Position numbers and translations under genes: made by a program
The notes under the pieces: generated by a model
What the model was told of the DNA's origin: nothing
What the model saw: only the letters and a program-made list of their open reading frames with translations
Databases searched by the model: none
Part shown: in pieces, positions 55,421-64,000 of the stretch
Layout of the letters: the number at the start of each line of letters is the position of its first letter
How positions within the stretch are numbered: the stretch's first letter is position 1
Assembly (NCBI GenBank): GCA_902594515.1
Contig: CACJML010000003.1
Span: 62,001-126,000 of the forward strand
Origin: an uncultured SAR86 cluster bacterium
GTDB lineage: Bacteria; Pseudomonadota; Gammaproteobacteria; Magnimaribacterales; D2472
Reading direction: 5' to 3'
DNA: 64,000 nt

Positions 55421-56181
55421 CAGATAGAAATTTTAAAGATGGTTGCGTATTTGTTATAGGGGGTACAGGAGGAGTTGGCTCTGCATGCGTGAAGAGTTTT
55501 CATGAAGCAGGTGCAAATGTTGTTTTTTCATATAATTCAAATCTTGAGGAAGCAAAAAAAATAGAAGATGCGCATAATGGAGTAGCATCTATACAGCTAA
55601 ATTTAATTGATGAAGATTCAGTTAAAAATTGTATAGCCAAAATCAGCAAAGACCATAATGGCATTAATACAGTTATTAACGCGGCTGGTTTTAATATTCC
55701 TCAAAAATATATATCTGAGATTGACTCAAAATTATGGAGAGACGTTATTGAGTCTGATATAAATGGTTTTTTTAATCTTGTTCATCATAGTCTTCCTGAA
55801 CTTCGCAAATCTAAAGGATCAATAGTATTTATTAGTTCAGCTGGTTTATTTAGGTATCCGCCTGGTGACGCATTATCTGTTGCACCCAAAGCAACCATTG
55901 AGTATTTAATTAAAGGAATTGCCAAAGAAGAGGGAGTTAATGGCGTAAGAGCTAACTCAATTGCTTTGGGTGTTATTGATGCTGGAATTTTTCATAGACT
56001 TCTAAATGAGGAAAATACATTTTTTGACGAGGCTTGGCATGAAGCAGTGTTAAATAATCTTGCTTTAAAAAGATTTGGACAAGCAGACGAAGTATCTGAA
56101 ACAGCACTATTTTTGGCATCATCTAAAGCTGCTTATATTACGGGTCACTGTATACCAGTTGACGGCGGCTATCACCTATAA
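55417..56181 (+). CDS. Short-chain dehydrogenase/reductase family, catalytic Tyr missing
   Basis: A 254-residue classical SDR fold: VIGGTGGVGSACVKSFHEAGA (cofactor loop), NAAGFN, VFISSAGLFR (catalytic Ser) and GHCIPVDGGYHL at the end. In the place of YxxxK it reads ALSVAPKAT, so the lysine is kept but the tyrosine position is Ser. It may be inactive as a classical reductase or use another mechanism. It is coupled to aceF by a 4-nt overlap. Convergent with the next gene. Confidence 0.82.
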   Translation: MTDRNFKDGCVFVIGGTGGVGSACVKSFHEAGANVVFSYNSNLEEAKKIEDAHNGVASIQLNLIDEDSVKNCIAKISKDHNGINTVINAAGFNIPQKYISEIDSKLWRDVIESDINGFFNLVHHSLPELRKSKGSIVFISSAGLFRYPPGDALSVAPKATIEYLIKGIAKEEGVNGVRANSIALGVIDAGIFHRLLNEENTFFDEAWHEAVLNNLALKRFGQADEVSETALFLASSKAAYITGHCIPVDGGYHL

Positions 56182-56185
56182 GCAA

Positions 56186-57391
56186 TTAAACAAAATAATC
56201 TGTATTTTCAACGCCTAGCTGCATGGCACCAAAATTACGGCTAAAGCCTACAGGATTATTTGCCACATGAGCCCTTGCAGTATGAACATCTAAAAATAAT
56301 TTTTGTATTTCACTTCCAAGAAAAACTGATGCACCTCCTGCATTAGCAAAAAGCTTATCGACAACACTCAGGCATTTCTCAAGGACAAGGGATGCATCAT
56401 ATCTAAACTTAACCCTGTCAATTAGGGGTATGCCACCTTGGTTGCCAGCCAAATCTATCATGACATCATAATTTCTGAACATAACTGTTTCGATAGCATC
56501 CAATTCAGCATGTGCATCGGCAACAAGGGTTTGGGTGTGAGTATCACCTGCAAGTTTCGCAGGATCACTTGATGCCTTATTGTTTGCACCTTCAATAAAT
56601 AACTCAAGCATTCTTTTGGTTGCACCTATTGCGGGAGTGGATACTGCTCGCACGAATAATTGACCCCACGGGATTTTAAATAGATCATTTTTATTAACTT
56701 CATATCCAGGATTAGTGAGATTAAATCCGTCAGATTGTTTATGGGTTCTGTATTCTGGAACAAAAACATCTTTAACTATGACATCCTGACTTCCGGTAGC
56801 TTTGAGTCCCATTGAATGCCAGGTGTCATTAATTTCATAATCTTCTCTAGGCAACAAAAATGTTCTATATTCTGGTGCACCACCCTCAGGAGGAAAAACA
56901 AGCGCACCTAGTAATGCCCATTCGCAATGCTCTGAACCACTAGACCACTGCCAATGACCAGAAAGTTTGAAACCACCATCAACTACTTCAACTTGACCTA
57001 ATGGAGCATAAGAGGAAGAGACTAGGGTGTTAGGATCATCTCCATAAACCTCATTTTGTGCTTTATCATCATAAAGAGCCAATTGAAATGGATGGATTCC
57101 AACAACGCCCAGAACCCAAGCTGTAGACATACATCCTTGCGCAACTCTAATCTGAACCTCTGAAAAAGTATGTGGATCTAATTCATATCCACCATATTTT
57201 TTTGATTGAAGTATTTTAAAAAAGCCAGCTTCTTTAAAATCTTGAATTGTTTCTTTAGGAATCCTTCTGTCACTGTTTGCAGAATTAGATCTTTCTCTTA
57301 AAACAGGTATCATTGCCTCAGCTTTTGCAATAAGCTCATCATGCAGCGATTGATTAGTTCTTTCAGTTTGTGTTGAAAATTTGTATGACAT
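56186..57391 (-). CDS. HsaA-like flavin-dependent monooxygenase (acyl-CoA dehydrogenase fold)
   Basis: A 401-residue acyl-CoA dehydrogenase-fold protein. FKEAGFFKILQSKKYGGYEL and QGCMSTAWVLGVVGIH near the N-terminus, GHWQWSSGSEHCEWALLGA, and the final NPVGFSRNFGAMQLG resemble HsaA and the p-hydroxyphenylacetate hydroxylase oxygenase group. These use reduced flavin from a separate reductase to hydroxylate a phenol or steroid ring. The acyl-CoA catalytic base is not evident. It is divergent from the esterase. Confidence 0.82.
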   Translation of the reverse strand: MSYKFSTQTERTNQSLHDELIAKAEAMIPVLRERSNSANSDRRIPKETIQDFKEAGFFKILQSKKYGGYELDPHTFSEVQIRVAQGCMSTAWVLGVVGIHPFQLALYDDKAQNEVYGDDPNTLVSSSYAPLGQVEVVDGGFKLSGHWQWSSGSEHCEWALLGALVFPPEGGAPEYRTFLLPREDYEINDTWHSMGLKATGSQDVIVKDVFVPEYRTHKQSDGFNLTNPGYEVNKNDLFKIPWGQLFVRAVSTPAIGATKRMLELFIEGANNKASSDPAKLAGDTHTQTLVADAHAELDAIETVMFRNYDVMIDLAGNQGGIPLIDRVKFRYDASLVLEKCLSVVDKLFANAGGASVFLGSEIQKLFLDVHTARAHVANNPVGFSRNFGAMQLGVENTDYFV

Positions 57392-57413
57392 ATTATTTAT
57401 ACCTCGTAGATAA

Positions 57414-57480
57414 TTTTAATGGTTGGATCCCATTAAACAATAAATAATTACGTAATATTAATATTATTAATTACGCAAAA
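57414..57480. promoter_or_regulatory. Operator-like repeats between divergent genes
   Basis: The 112-base divergent gap holds an 8-bp inverted repeat, TTTAATGG at 57415-57422 and CCATTAAA at 57430-57437. It also holds two direct copies of TAATTACG at 57445 and 57468, 23 bases apart, flanking the palindrome TAATATTAATATTA. TTACGTAA at 57448-57455 is itself palindromic. These are plausible repressor sites, for example for a TetR- or MarR-type protein; no regulator gene lies in the window. Confidence 0.45.
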
Positions 57481-57503
57481 AAACAATATTTATATTTTAT
57501 AAG

Positions 57504-59330
57504 ATGATTTTAAGCAAATATATTTACTCATATAATAGATTATTTTATCTGTGTGTATTATTACTGATACCATTTTTCACTCATGCTAATGTCAGCGTTT
57601 TAACTACGTCAGGATTAAGTAATGCCATTAAAAGCGATGGTGTCTATGTCTGGAAAAATATACCGTATGCAAAACCACCTATTGGTGATTTAAGATGGAA
57701 AGCTCCACAAGAAATTCCATCTACAAATAAGGTTTTATCCGGTAAAGGAAGTGGCTGTATACAAGAGCCATCTAGGTATGCAGGTCTAGAGGGAGAGGGA
57801 GTAGTTGGATCAGAGGACTGTCTGTATCTTGACATTTATCAGCCAGAAAAAAATAGTAACGACAAGCTACCTGTAATGTTTTGGATCCATGGTGGTGGTA
57901 ATACAACTGGAACAAAAGATTATTATAATTTTTCAAAATTATCTTCCTCCAAGGGAATTGTTGTTGTAGTAATAAATTACAGACTTGGTCCCCTAGGATG
58001 GTTTCGTCATCCAGCAATTCAATCTCTTCAAGATGGTATTGATAAATCCTCAAATTTTGGAACTTTGGACATCATTATGGCACTTAAGTGGGTTCAAAAA
58101 AATATACACAACTTCGATGGCGATAAAAATAATGTAACAATTTTTGGGGAATCTGCAGGTGGGCATAATGTAATGACAATGTTGGCAACGCCACTTTCCA
58201 ATGGACTTTTTCATAAAGCTATTTCTCAATCAGGATATACGACTTCTTATACAGCTGAACAATCTCTTGGAGTCTCAAGCAACAATTCAGTAATTAACGA
58301 TTTTGGCTCATTAAATGTATTTAGCAATGCTTCTGTCTCGAAGATAACCGAAAGTGTTATCAAAAACTTTAATGAACTTGATTTGCAATCTCAAAGACGG
58401 TTTTTAAAAAACCTAAAAGCAGAGGATTTTCTTTCAAAATATCTTGAACTAGAGAAAGAAACATTCGACTACATACCATTGGTCAATAGAGATGGAATTG
58501 TAATTCCAAATGAAGGAATACTATCTGCTCTTGGAAATAAAAAATATGCAAAAAATGTGCCTGTAATTTTTGGTTCCAACAAGGATGAATTATCTTTGTG
58601 GCTTGGTGTAAACAATTATTTTTCTGAGAGAACCTATCCATTCACTAGACTAATACCAATCTCAAAAATTGAATTAAAAAATCCCGAGCTATATAGGTTA
58701 TGGTTGAGTGTCAGATCTGAGGCTTGGAAACTCAGAGGAGTTGATGAACCGCTTCTTCAACTTGTAAAAGCAGGCTATAAAAATACTTATGCATATAGAT
58801 TTGACTGGGATGATCAGAAGAAAAGTTTTTTTGCAGACTTTCCAAATATAATAGGTGCTGCACATGGTCTTGAAATTGCTTTTCTCACAGCAGAATATAA
58901 GTTTGGACCAGTTTCTAGTTATGTTTATCCAAAGACTGACGAAAGAGATCAGATGGAAGAAACTTTTTTAAGTGCATGGTCAAACTTTGCAAAAAAAGGA
59001 GAACCTATTATTGAAAATACTAAAGTTCAGTGGGAAAAATATACACCTTCTGAACAAGCTTTTATGGTCCTTGATAATTTAAATCAATTACGTTCAATAT
59101 CTGATAAAAAAAATATGGATGACATCTTAAGTTTTGCAAACACTAATGTTGCTACTGACTTAGAGAAATGTCTTCTGGTGAGAGAGACAGTCATTAATAT
59201 AGGAGATCCTAATGTATCACTTCTTAATGATTGGAATAATGGATCATGTAATAGGTTTGATCTTGAATTTGAGCTAAGAAAAATTGAAGATGACTTAATC
59301 AGTAAATATGGCCAAGTTTCAGTATTCTAA
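57504..59330 (+). CDS. Secreted type-B carboxylesterase
   Basis: A 608-residue alpha/beta-hydrolase with a signal peptide (about residues 1-28, ending near THAN). NIPYAKPPIGDLRWKAPQ and GSEDCLYLDIY are the family's N-terminal signatures. The oxyanion loop is HGGG at 129-132, the nucleophile is Ser217 in GESAGG, and the acid and base are in GSNKDE and AAHGLE. It is expected to hydrolyse esters outside the cytoplasm. It overlaps the DUF3604 gene by 23 nt. Confidence 0.9.
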   Translation: MILSKYIYSYNRLFYLCVLLLIPFFTHANVSVLTTSGLSNAIKSDGVYVWKNIPYAKPPIGDLRWKAPQEIPSTNKVLSGKGSGCIQEPSRYAGLEGEGVVGSEDCLYLDIYQPEKNSNDKLPVMFWIHGGGNTTGTKDYYNFSKLSSSKGIVVVVINYRLGPLGWFRHPAIQSLQDGIDKSSNFGTLDIIMALKWVQKNIHNFDGDKNNVTIFGESAGGHNVMTMLATPLSNGLFHKAISQSGYTTSYTAEQSLGVSSNNSVINDFGSLNVFSNASVSKITESVIKNFNELDLQSQRRFLKNLKAEDFLSKYLELEKETFDYIPLVNRDGIVIPNEGILSALGNKKYAKNVPVIFGSNKDELSLWLGVNNYFSERTYPFTRLIPISKIELKNPELYRLWLSVRSEAWKLRGVDEPLLQLVKAGYKNTYAYRFDWDDQKKSFFADFPNIIGAAHGLEIAFLTAEYKFGPVSSYVYPKTDERDQMEETFLSAWSNFAKKGEPIIENTKVQWEKYTPSEQAFMVLDNLNQLRSISDKKNMDDILSFANTNVATDLEKCLLVRETVINIGDPNVSLLNDWNNGSCNRFDLEFELRKIEDDLISKYGQVSVF

Positions 59331-61473
59331 AAGTTTTCTATTTCTATTCCTATTTGGGTTGATTGGATGCGGTTCAGATGTACCTCCAGGTTCCGTGGAA
59401 GGCGATCCTCGAAATGAAAACAAGATCTATGAATCTGATTTGAAGTTTTATAAGACTAAGGAGAGCCTATTTCAATCCTCACAAGAAGTTATTGATGACA
59501 CCCAAATCCTTTTTGGTGATCTGCATGTACATACTACGTATTCCATAGATGCTTTTACATTGGAATTGCCAATGATGGGTTTGCAAGGAGTTCACGATAG
59601 TTCTATGGCATGTGACTTTGCAAGATATTGCGCAAACCTAGATTTTTTTAGTTTCAATGATCATGCAGAAAGCTTAACGCCCGAGCATTGGCGAGATCAA
59701 AAAGAAATTGTTCAGCAATGCAACATAAATTCCACTGATTCAGTTACAGCTGATTTGACTGTTTTTCCAGGCTGGGAATGGACACAAATAGGTAACACTC
59801 CTGAAAATCATTGGGGCCACAGAAATGTTATTTTTAAGGATTTAGATTCTTTGCCTGCTCGACCAATAGGATCTAGAACTCCGGAGTCTGGGCTAGGAGT
59901 ATTTAATATGACAAGGCAAGCAATCAATGCAAGATGGATAGATCCATTAAACTTTAAAAGATACTCTGATTTAGAATGGTTGCTTGATAGAGTCGCCGAG
60001 ATACCCTTTTGTGATAATCAATCAAGTGTCCATGAGCTTCCTCTTGATTGTTACGAATACGCAGAAACACCTAGAGATCTTTTTAGCAAACTTGATGAAT
60101 GGGGTCATGATTCAATAGTTATACCTCATGGAGCATCTTGGGGCCTTCATGTTCCTTACAATACATCTTGGGACAACAGATTGAATAAACAGGGCCATGA
60201 TCCTAAAAAACAAATTCTTCTTGAGGTTATGTCAGGACATGGAAACAGTGAAGAGTTTAAAAGTTTTTTTGGTGCTGGATTAAATGATGATGGATCAATG
60301 TTATGTCCAGAGCCAACCAGTGACTTTTTGCCTTGTTGCTGGCAAGCGGGAGAGATTATGAAGGCAAGATGTGAGGGTTTATCTGAAGCTGAGTGCTCTG
60401 CAAGAGTTGAGCTAGCCAAACAATATACACTTGAGGCAGGACCTTACTCTAATATGGTATTCCCAGAAGCTGAACCCGAAGAGTGGTTAAACTGCAATCA
60501 GTGCACAGATTGCTTCAAGCCTGCTTTTAATTACAGGCCAAAGCAATCTGCACAATATGCACTAGCTTTAACTAATTTCTCTGAGGATGATCAGAGATAT
60601 AATTTTGGATTCATAGCCTCCACTGATGATCACACCGCAAGACCTGGAACAGGTTATAAACAATATGAGCGTCGGAAAATGACATTTGCTGCAGGTGTAA
60701 AATCTCCCCTTTTTGATTATAAGTATCCCGCAGAAGATCCTAATTTTCCTGAATTACCCAGCACTCTTCCTGGAGAATCTCAGACAGACAGTGAAAGGAA
60801 TTCAAGCTTTGCTTATCCTGGTGGACTTGTAGCCGTGCATTCAAAATCAAGATCTCGTGATGATATTTGGCAAGCATTGAAGGATAAGAATGTATACGGT
60901 ACTTCTGGCCCAAGAATCTTGCTCTGGTTCGATCTATTGAATGGGCCAAATGGCGAGGCTTCTATGGGGAGTGAAGTTACCATGATTTCTAATCCTACAT
61001 TTAGAGTCAAAGCTGCAGGCAGCTTCAAACAAATTCCAGGCTGTCCTGAGTATTCGATTGATTCACTTTCAGAAGAAAGATTGGATTATTTGTGCTCAGG
61101 AGAATGCTATAACCCAAGTTCAGAGAGATATTTGATTGATAGAATTGAGATAATCAAAATTACCCCACAGGAATATCAAGGTGAGCCCATAGGACCTCTA
61201 ATTCAAGATAAATGGAAGGTTATTGACTGCCCTAAATCAAATTCAGGATGCGTGGTCGAATTTGAAGATTCTGAATACTCAAGAGACAGTACATATTATG
61301 TAAGAGCTATTCAGGAAGGCACACTTGCCATTAATGGTGAGAATATAACTATCGAAGAAGGTGGAGAAGTAAATATTTGTAAAGGTAGTTACAAAACAAA
61401 TCTAAACGATGACTGTCTTTCAATGATTGAAGAAAGAGCATGGTCTTCGCCTATTTATCTATCCAAGCCCTAG
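59308..61473 (+). CDS. DUF3604 family lipoprotein
   Basis: A 721-residue lipoprotein with lipobox LIGC (Cys21). FGDLHVHTTYSIDAF, FFSFNDHAE, PGWEWTQ, WGHRN and STDDHTARPG are the DUF3604 signature, a PHP/metallo-hydrolase-like domain with many His and Asp ligands. Function is unknown; members are common near secreted hydrolases in marine bacteria (general knowledge, not tested here). Translationally coupled to the esterase. Ten or more Cys occur in the central part. Confidence 0.87.
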   Translation: MAKFQYSKSFLFLFLFGLIGCGSDVPPGSVEGDPRNENKIYESDLKFYKTKESLFQSSQEVIDDTQILFGDLHVHTTYSIDAFTLELPMMGLQGVHDSSMACDFARYCANLDFFSFNDHAESLTPEHWRDQKEIVQQCNINSTDSVTADLTVFPGWEWTQIGNTPENHWGHRNVIFKDLDSLPARPIGSRTPESGLGVFNMTRQAINARWIDPLNFKRYSDLEWLLDRVAEIPFCDNQSSVHELPLDCYEYAETPRDLFSKLDEWGHDSIVIPHGASWGLHVPYNTSWDNRLNKQGHDPKKQILLEVMSGHGNSEEFKSFFGAGLNDDGSMLCPEPTSDFLPCCWQAGEIMKARCEGLSEAECSARVELAKQYTLEAGPYSNMVFPEAEPEEWLNCNQCTDCFKPAFNYRPKQSAQYALALTNFSEDDQRYNFGFIASTDDHTARPGTGYKQYERRKMTFAAGVKSPLFDYKYPAEDPNFPELPSTLPGESQTDSERNSSFAYPGGLVAVHSKSRSRDDIWQALKDKNVYGTSGPRILLWFDLLNGPNGEASMGSEVTMISNPTFRVKAAGSFKQIPGCPEYSIDSLSEERLDYLCSGECYNPSSERYLIDRIEIIKITPQEYQGEPIGPLIQDKWKVIDCPKSNSGCVVEFEDSEYSRDSTYYVRAIQEGTLAINGENITIEEGGEVNICKGSYKTNLNDDCLSMIEERAWSSPIYLSKP

Positions 61474-61884
61474 ATTTTTTATCTTAACTAAATCACTTCT
61501 TTTAATTTTAAGAAGGTCACCAATCTGCATGAACAAACTTTCTTCATAGGGATCAACAATGCCATCTGCCAATACAACTTCCCAAATTGCTTTTAAAGCC
61601 TCAATCTTATTATCTTTATTCGAGCCTGTATTAATGATTTCTATAAAGGGGTGGAGTGAGCTTTCGTTTTCAGCTTCGCCAGAAAGCCTATTTAAATTTT
61701 CAAGGAAGTTATCATTACCATAAATTTGTTTATAGTTCTCCTTAATCTGATTTAACTCAGAATCATCAATTTTTCCATCAAGTCTGGCGATTTCAAGCAT
61801 TAAAATAATATATGCTTCTTCAACGCGTTCTTTATCGTTATTGCCATCGTTAATTTTAATTTTCTTCTTAAATAAATTAATCAT
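61459..61884 (-). CDS. TerB-like tellurite-resistance-fold protein
   Basis: A 141-residue helical protein. EEAYIILMLEIARLDGKIDDSELNQI and LKAIWEVVLADGIVDPYEESL show the two DGxxDxxE-type motifs of TerB/DjlA-N domains, which bind metal. No other domain is present. The end overlaps the DUF3604 gene end by 15 nt, and the start overlaps the WecA-like gene end by 8, so the two minus-strand genes are coupled. Confidence 0.78.
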   Translation of the reverse strand: MINLFKKKIKINDGNNDKERVEEAYIILMLEIARLDGKIDDSELNQIKENYKQIYGNDNFLENLNRLSGEAENESSLHPFIEIINTGSNKDNKIEALKAIWEVVLADGIVDPYEESLFMQIGDLLKIKRSDLVKIKNLGLG

Positions 61885-63265
61885 TTTTTAAAAGCAACCT
61901 GTTGAAGAGGAAGTAGCTTAATCCAAGAAGTATAAAAAGATAAAGGGATAAGTTCGAATTTAGGTAGTACTCAGCATATAAACCTAATGCCATCATTGAT
62001 ATTGAGAGGATTGCCATCAACGAAAGAACATTTGACGCAGAGAGACCCTTTTCAATTAAGAGGTGATGTAAGTGATTTCTTTCAGCACTAAAGATTTTTT
62101 GTTTCCTACTTAATCGATCAAATATTACATAAATACAGTCACACAAAGGAATAAAAACTAACCATAAGGCATTTACAGGATTAAAGAAGTTGTTCTCAGA
62201 AGATGATAAGTAAATGCATGACCATGCTATAAAAAAACCAAGAAAAGATGAACCATTATCCCCAAGAAAGACTCTTCTCTTCACACCAAAAGCACCAAGG
62301 TTATACATTAAAAAGCCAAACAATGCTCCAAGGGTGATAATAAATGCGTAATTAATTACATCCAAGCCTGTCAAGATAATGAATCCAACTAGCGCAGAAC
62401 ATATCATTGCTGCACATAAACCATTAAGTCCATCAATCATGTTAAATGCATTGATGATCCCTGTTACGCAAAATATTGTGAAGGGGATTCCCCATGCTCC
62501 CAGCTTTATCACTTCCTCGTTTATGGTAATTCCAATTTCATCTATATAAATACCAGTTGCCATTATGAAAAAGAAATTTATAACTATATGAAATAAGATT
62601 CTGTATTTAGCAGGTATACCTCTAGCATCATCAAACACAGTAAAAATTTGGAGCGCTAAACCAAATAAAATAAAAAAGAGAATAAAGTTATTTATTTCAA
62701 ATGAATTGTTTGTATCAAATATAAAACTGTTAGTTGAATAATCAATATTATTCTCATCATCTAGCAAGGTGACCTCGCCATTTCTAATAATATAATTCGA
62801 AACTTCGTTTCCGTTTGTTACCCTAAATGTAACCTCATCGATTTTTTTAATCTGAATTGTATTATCTATACCATCAAGCCTAACTTCATAATCCGATGAG
62901 ATATTATTTTCATTTTCAAAAACTAATAAATCGAAGACAGTTTGTTGATCTGATTCTTCAAGCCGCAAACTTTTTTTATAAACTGTGCGATCAACAGTTT
63001 CTGCATTACTTGAAAATAAATCAAAGACCTCTTTTTCAAGTTTGACATCAGCTAAAAATAACAGGCTTAAAAATCCAAGTATCATTGAAAACTGAATGGC
63101 AATACCTCCAGTTAATGGGGTAGGGCGATGATGAAACTTTCTGCTTCTATTGGGGATATCTATAAGCCAGTTTTTTTCTCTAGCAATGTTTCTGAGCAAT
63201 CCATTCAAACTTATTGATCCAAAAATAGTTAAAAGAAAAACAACGACTGCTATACTTATATCCAT
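61877..63265 (-). CDS. WecA/MraY-family phosphoglycosyl transferase with an inserted domain
   Basis: A 462-residue membrane protein: FDDARGIPAKYRILFH (Asp212, Asp213), NAFNMIDGLNGL, FLGDNGSSFLGF and ERNHLHHLLIEKGLS are the catalytic motifs of the polyprenyl-phosphate N-acetylhexosamine-1-phosphate transferase family. It probably starts the lipid-linked glycan assembled by the locus. Between membrane segments 2 and 3 lies an extra soluble domain of about 118 residues (75-192) not found in the 367-residue E. coli WecA. It is 22 bases from the divergent PQQ gene. Confidence 0.9.
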   Translation of the reverse strand: MDISIAVVVFLLTIFGSISLNGLLRNIAREKNWLIDIPNRSRKFHHRPTPLTGGIAIQFSMILGFLSLLFLADVKLEKEVFDLFSSNAETVDRTVYKKSLRLEESDQQTVFDLLVFENENNISSDYEVRLDGIDNTIQIKKIDEVTFRVTNGNEVSNYIIRNGEVTLLDDENNIDYSTNSFIFDTNNSFEINNFILFFILFGLALQIFTVFDDARGIPAKYRILFHIVINFFFIMATGIYIDEIGITINEEVIKLGAWGIPFTIFCVTGIINAFNMIDGLNGLCAAMICSALVGFIILTGLDVINYAFIITLGALFGFLMYNLGAFGVKRRVFLGDNGSSFLGFFIAWSCIYLSSSENNFFNPVNALWLVFIPLCDCIYVIFDRLSRKQKIFSAERNHLHHLLIEKGLSASNVLSLMAILSISMMALGLYAEYYLNSNLSLYLFILLGLSYFLFNRLLLKND

Positions 63266-63287
63266 TCTATATAACTAAAAAAATATT

Positions 63288-64000
63288 ATGAAAAAAAAAT
63301 TTATCCTTGTCATATTATCCTTTCTTGCCATCAATGCAATCTCCAGCGTTGATAAAATTTTAGAAAATATTTCAGTTGAAAAAGGCTTTGAAATTTCTAT
63401 TTTTTCAAATACTACCGATGCACCAAGACAAATAACTGAGGGTAACTCTGGTTACATTTTTGTTGGATCTAAAAAGGGAAATGTTTATGCACTTAAAGAT
63501 CATGATGGTAATGGCAAAGCAGATTTTTCTATGTTGATTGCAAGTGATATGAGCGACTCTTCGGGAGTTGCTTATTACGAAGGATCTCTTTTCATTGCAG
63601 AGATAGATAAAGTTTGGAAGATTGAAGACATCGAAGAAAAGCTTGATCGAGGCAGTAGCATTAATGATCTTAAAAAAGTTCTTATTACAGATGATCTGCC
63701 CTCAGATACATGGCATGGAAGAAAATGGATTAAGTTTGACCGAGATGGAAGTTTTCTAGTAAATGTTGGGGCTCCATGTAATGTATGCTTAAAAGATGAC
63801 CCAAGATACGCAACAATTATGCGTTTTAGAGATTCAAATTGGTCAATAGTAGCAAGAGGAGTGAGGAACTCTATTGGCTTTGATTTCAATCCTCAAAATA
63901 ACAAATTATATTTCACTGATAATGGAAGAGATTGGTTAGGTGATAACTTACCTTCGTGTGAATTAAATGTCCTTTTAGATGATGGAGATTTTTTTGGTTT
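63288..64000 (+). CDS. PQQ-dependent sorbosone/glucose dehydrogenase-like protein, 5' part
   Basis: A gene cut by the right edge; 237 complete codons are visible from ATG 63288. A signal peptide (MKKKFILVILSFLAINA) is followed by a beta-propeller with YIFVGSKKGNVYAL, WHGRKWIKFDRDGSF, VNVGAPCNVC and RGVRNSIGFDF, which match the soluble GDH/sorbosone dehydrogenase family. Expected role: periplasmic PQQ-linked oxidation of a sugar or alcohol. Start is clear from the signal peptide. Confidence 0.85.
   Translation, partial: MKKKFILVILSFLAINAISSVDKILENISVEKGFEISIFSNTTDAPRQITEGNSGYIFVGSKKGNVYALKDHDGNGKADFSMLIASDMSDSSGVAYYEGSLFIAEIDKVWKIEDIEEKLDRGSSINDLKKVLITDDLPSDTWHGRKWIKFDRDGSFLVNVGAPCNVCLKDDPRYATIMRFRDSNWSIVARGVRNSIGFDFNPQNNKLYFTDNGRDWLGDNLPSCELNVLLDDGDFFG

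Noticed and set aside
57445..57475. AT-rich palindrome as an intrinsic terminator
   Set aside because: It has no G/C stem or T-tract and lies between divergent starts, so an operator is more likely.
1..64000. CRISPR arrays, prophage or insertion sequences
   Set aside because: No repeat-spacer pattern, phage structural gene or transposase was seen.

Overview
The window is AT-rich, gene-dense DNA, with 1-20 base gaps or 4-nt ATGA overlaps between most genes. It looks like a streamlined marine gammaproteobacterium. The order pheA-hisC-tyrA-aroA-cmk-rpsA-ihfB is a gammaproteobacterial arrangement (best known from Pseudomonas). The AT-rich coding, the DUF3604 lipoprotein, the secreted esterase and the PQQ-type dehydrogenase would suit a SAR86-like lineage; that placement is inference only. 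I saw no plasmid, phage, IS or CRISPR features, and no gene-free stretch longer than about 190 bases.

Layout. (1) 1-10245, plus strand: a housekeeping run of aromatic amino-acid synthesis (pheA C-terminal part, hisC with a one-base frameshift, tyrA, aroA), cmk, a short five-domain rpsA, ihfB, pyrF, pgi, uvrC and pgsA. (2) 10242-16985, minus strand: eight tightly coupled genes for HAD phosphatase, GtrA, a GT-C membrane protein fused to a uridine-kinase-like domain, class II aldolase, a GDPD-like protein, two paralogous nucleotidyltransferases and a DPM1-like glycosyltransferase. This looks like a self-contained pathway that makes and attaches an unusual activated (poly)ol or sugar unit, and it is my best candidate for an undescribed system. 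(3) 17052-17125: tRNA-Cys, with ugd starting five bases after it. (4) 17131-49352: a large surface-polysaccharide locus. It has ugd, a Wzz-like protein, a CDP-glucose branch (rfbF, rfbG, C-methyltransferase, reductase, split transketolase), a Wzx flippase and several glycosyltransferases. It also has a CofD/YvcK-like protein with a methyltransferase and a nucleotidyltransferase, an asparagine-synthase-type amidotransferase, a deacetylase, a formyltransferase, and a UDP-GlcNAc epimerase plus dehydrogenase pair that should give UDP-GalNAcA. It ends with wza, yjbH and a yjbF/gfcB-like lipoprotein. A Thr-rich GfcA/YjbE-like protein faces this export set, and a tRNA-Pro closes the region.

(5) 50295-64000: central metabolism and catabolism. 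An LLM-type flavin oxidoreductase is followed by aceE-aceF with a catalytic-Tyr-less SDR. Next come a divergent HsaA-like flavin monooxygenase and a secreted carboxylesterase plus DUF3604 lipoprotein, separated by an operator-like intergenic region. Last are a TerB-like protein, a WecA/MraY-family phosphoglycosyl transferase with an unusual inserted domain, and the start of a PQQ-dependent sorbosone/glucose dehydrogenase that runs off the end.

How it fits together: the WecA-like enzyme could start lipid-linked repeat units. The locus supplies CDP-, UDP- and possibly other activated sugars, the glycosyltransferases assemble the unit, Wzx flips it and Wzz sets length. Wza/YjbH/YjbF would export or anchor it much as in group 4 (O-antigen) capsules. 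Wzc/Etk kinase and Wzb/Etp phosphatase are absent from the window. Functions are from motif reading without database searches.
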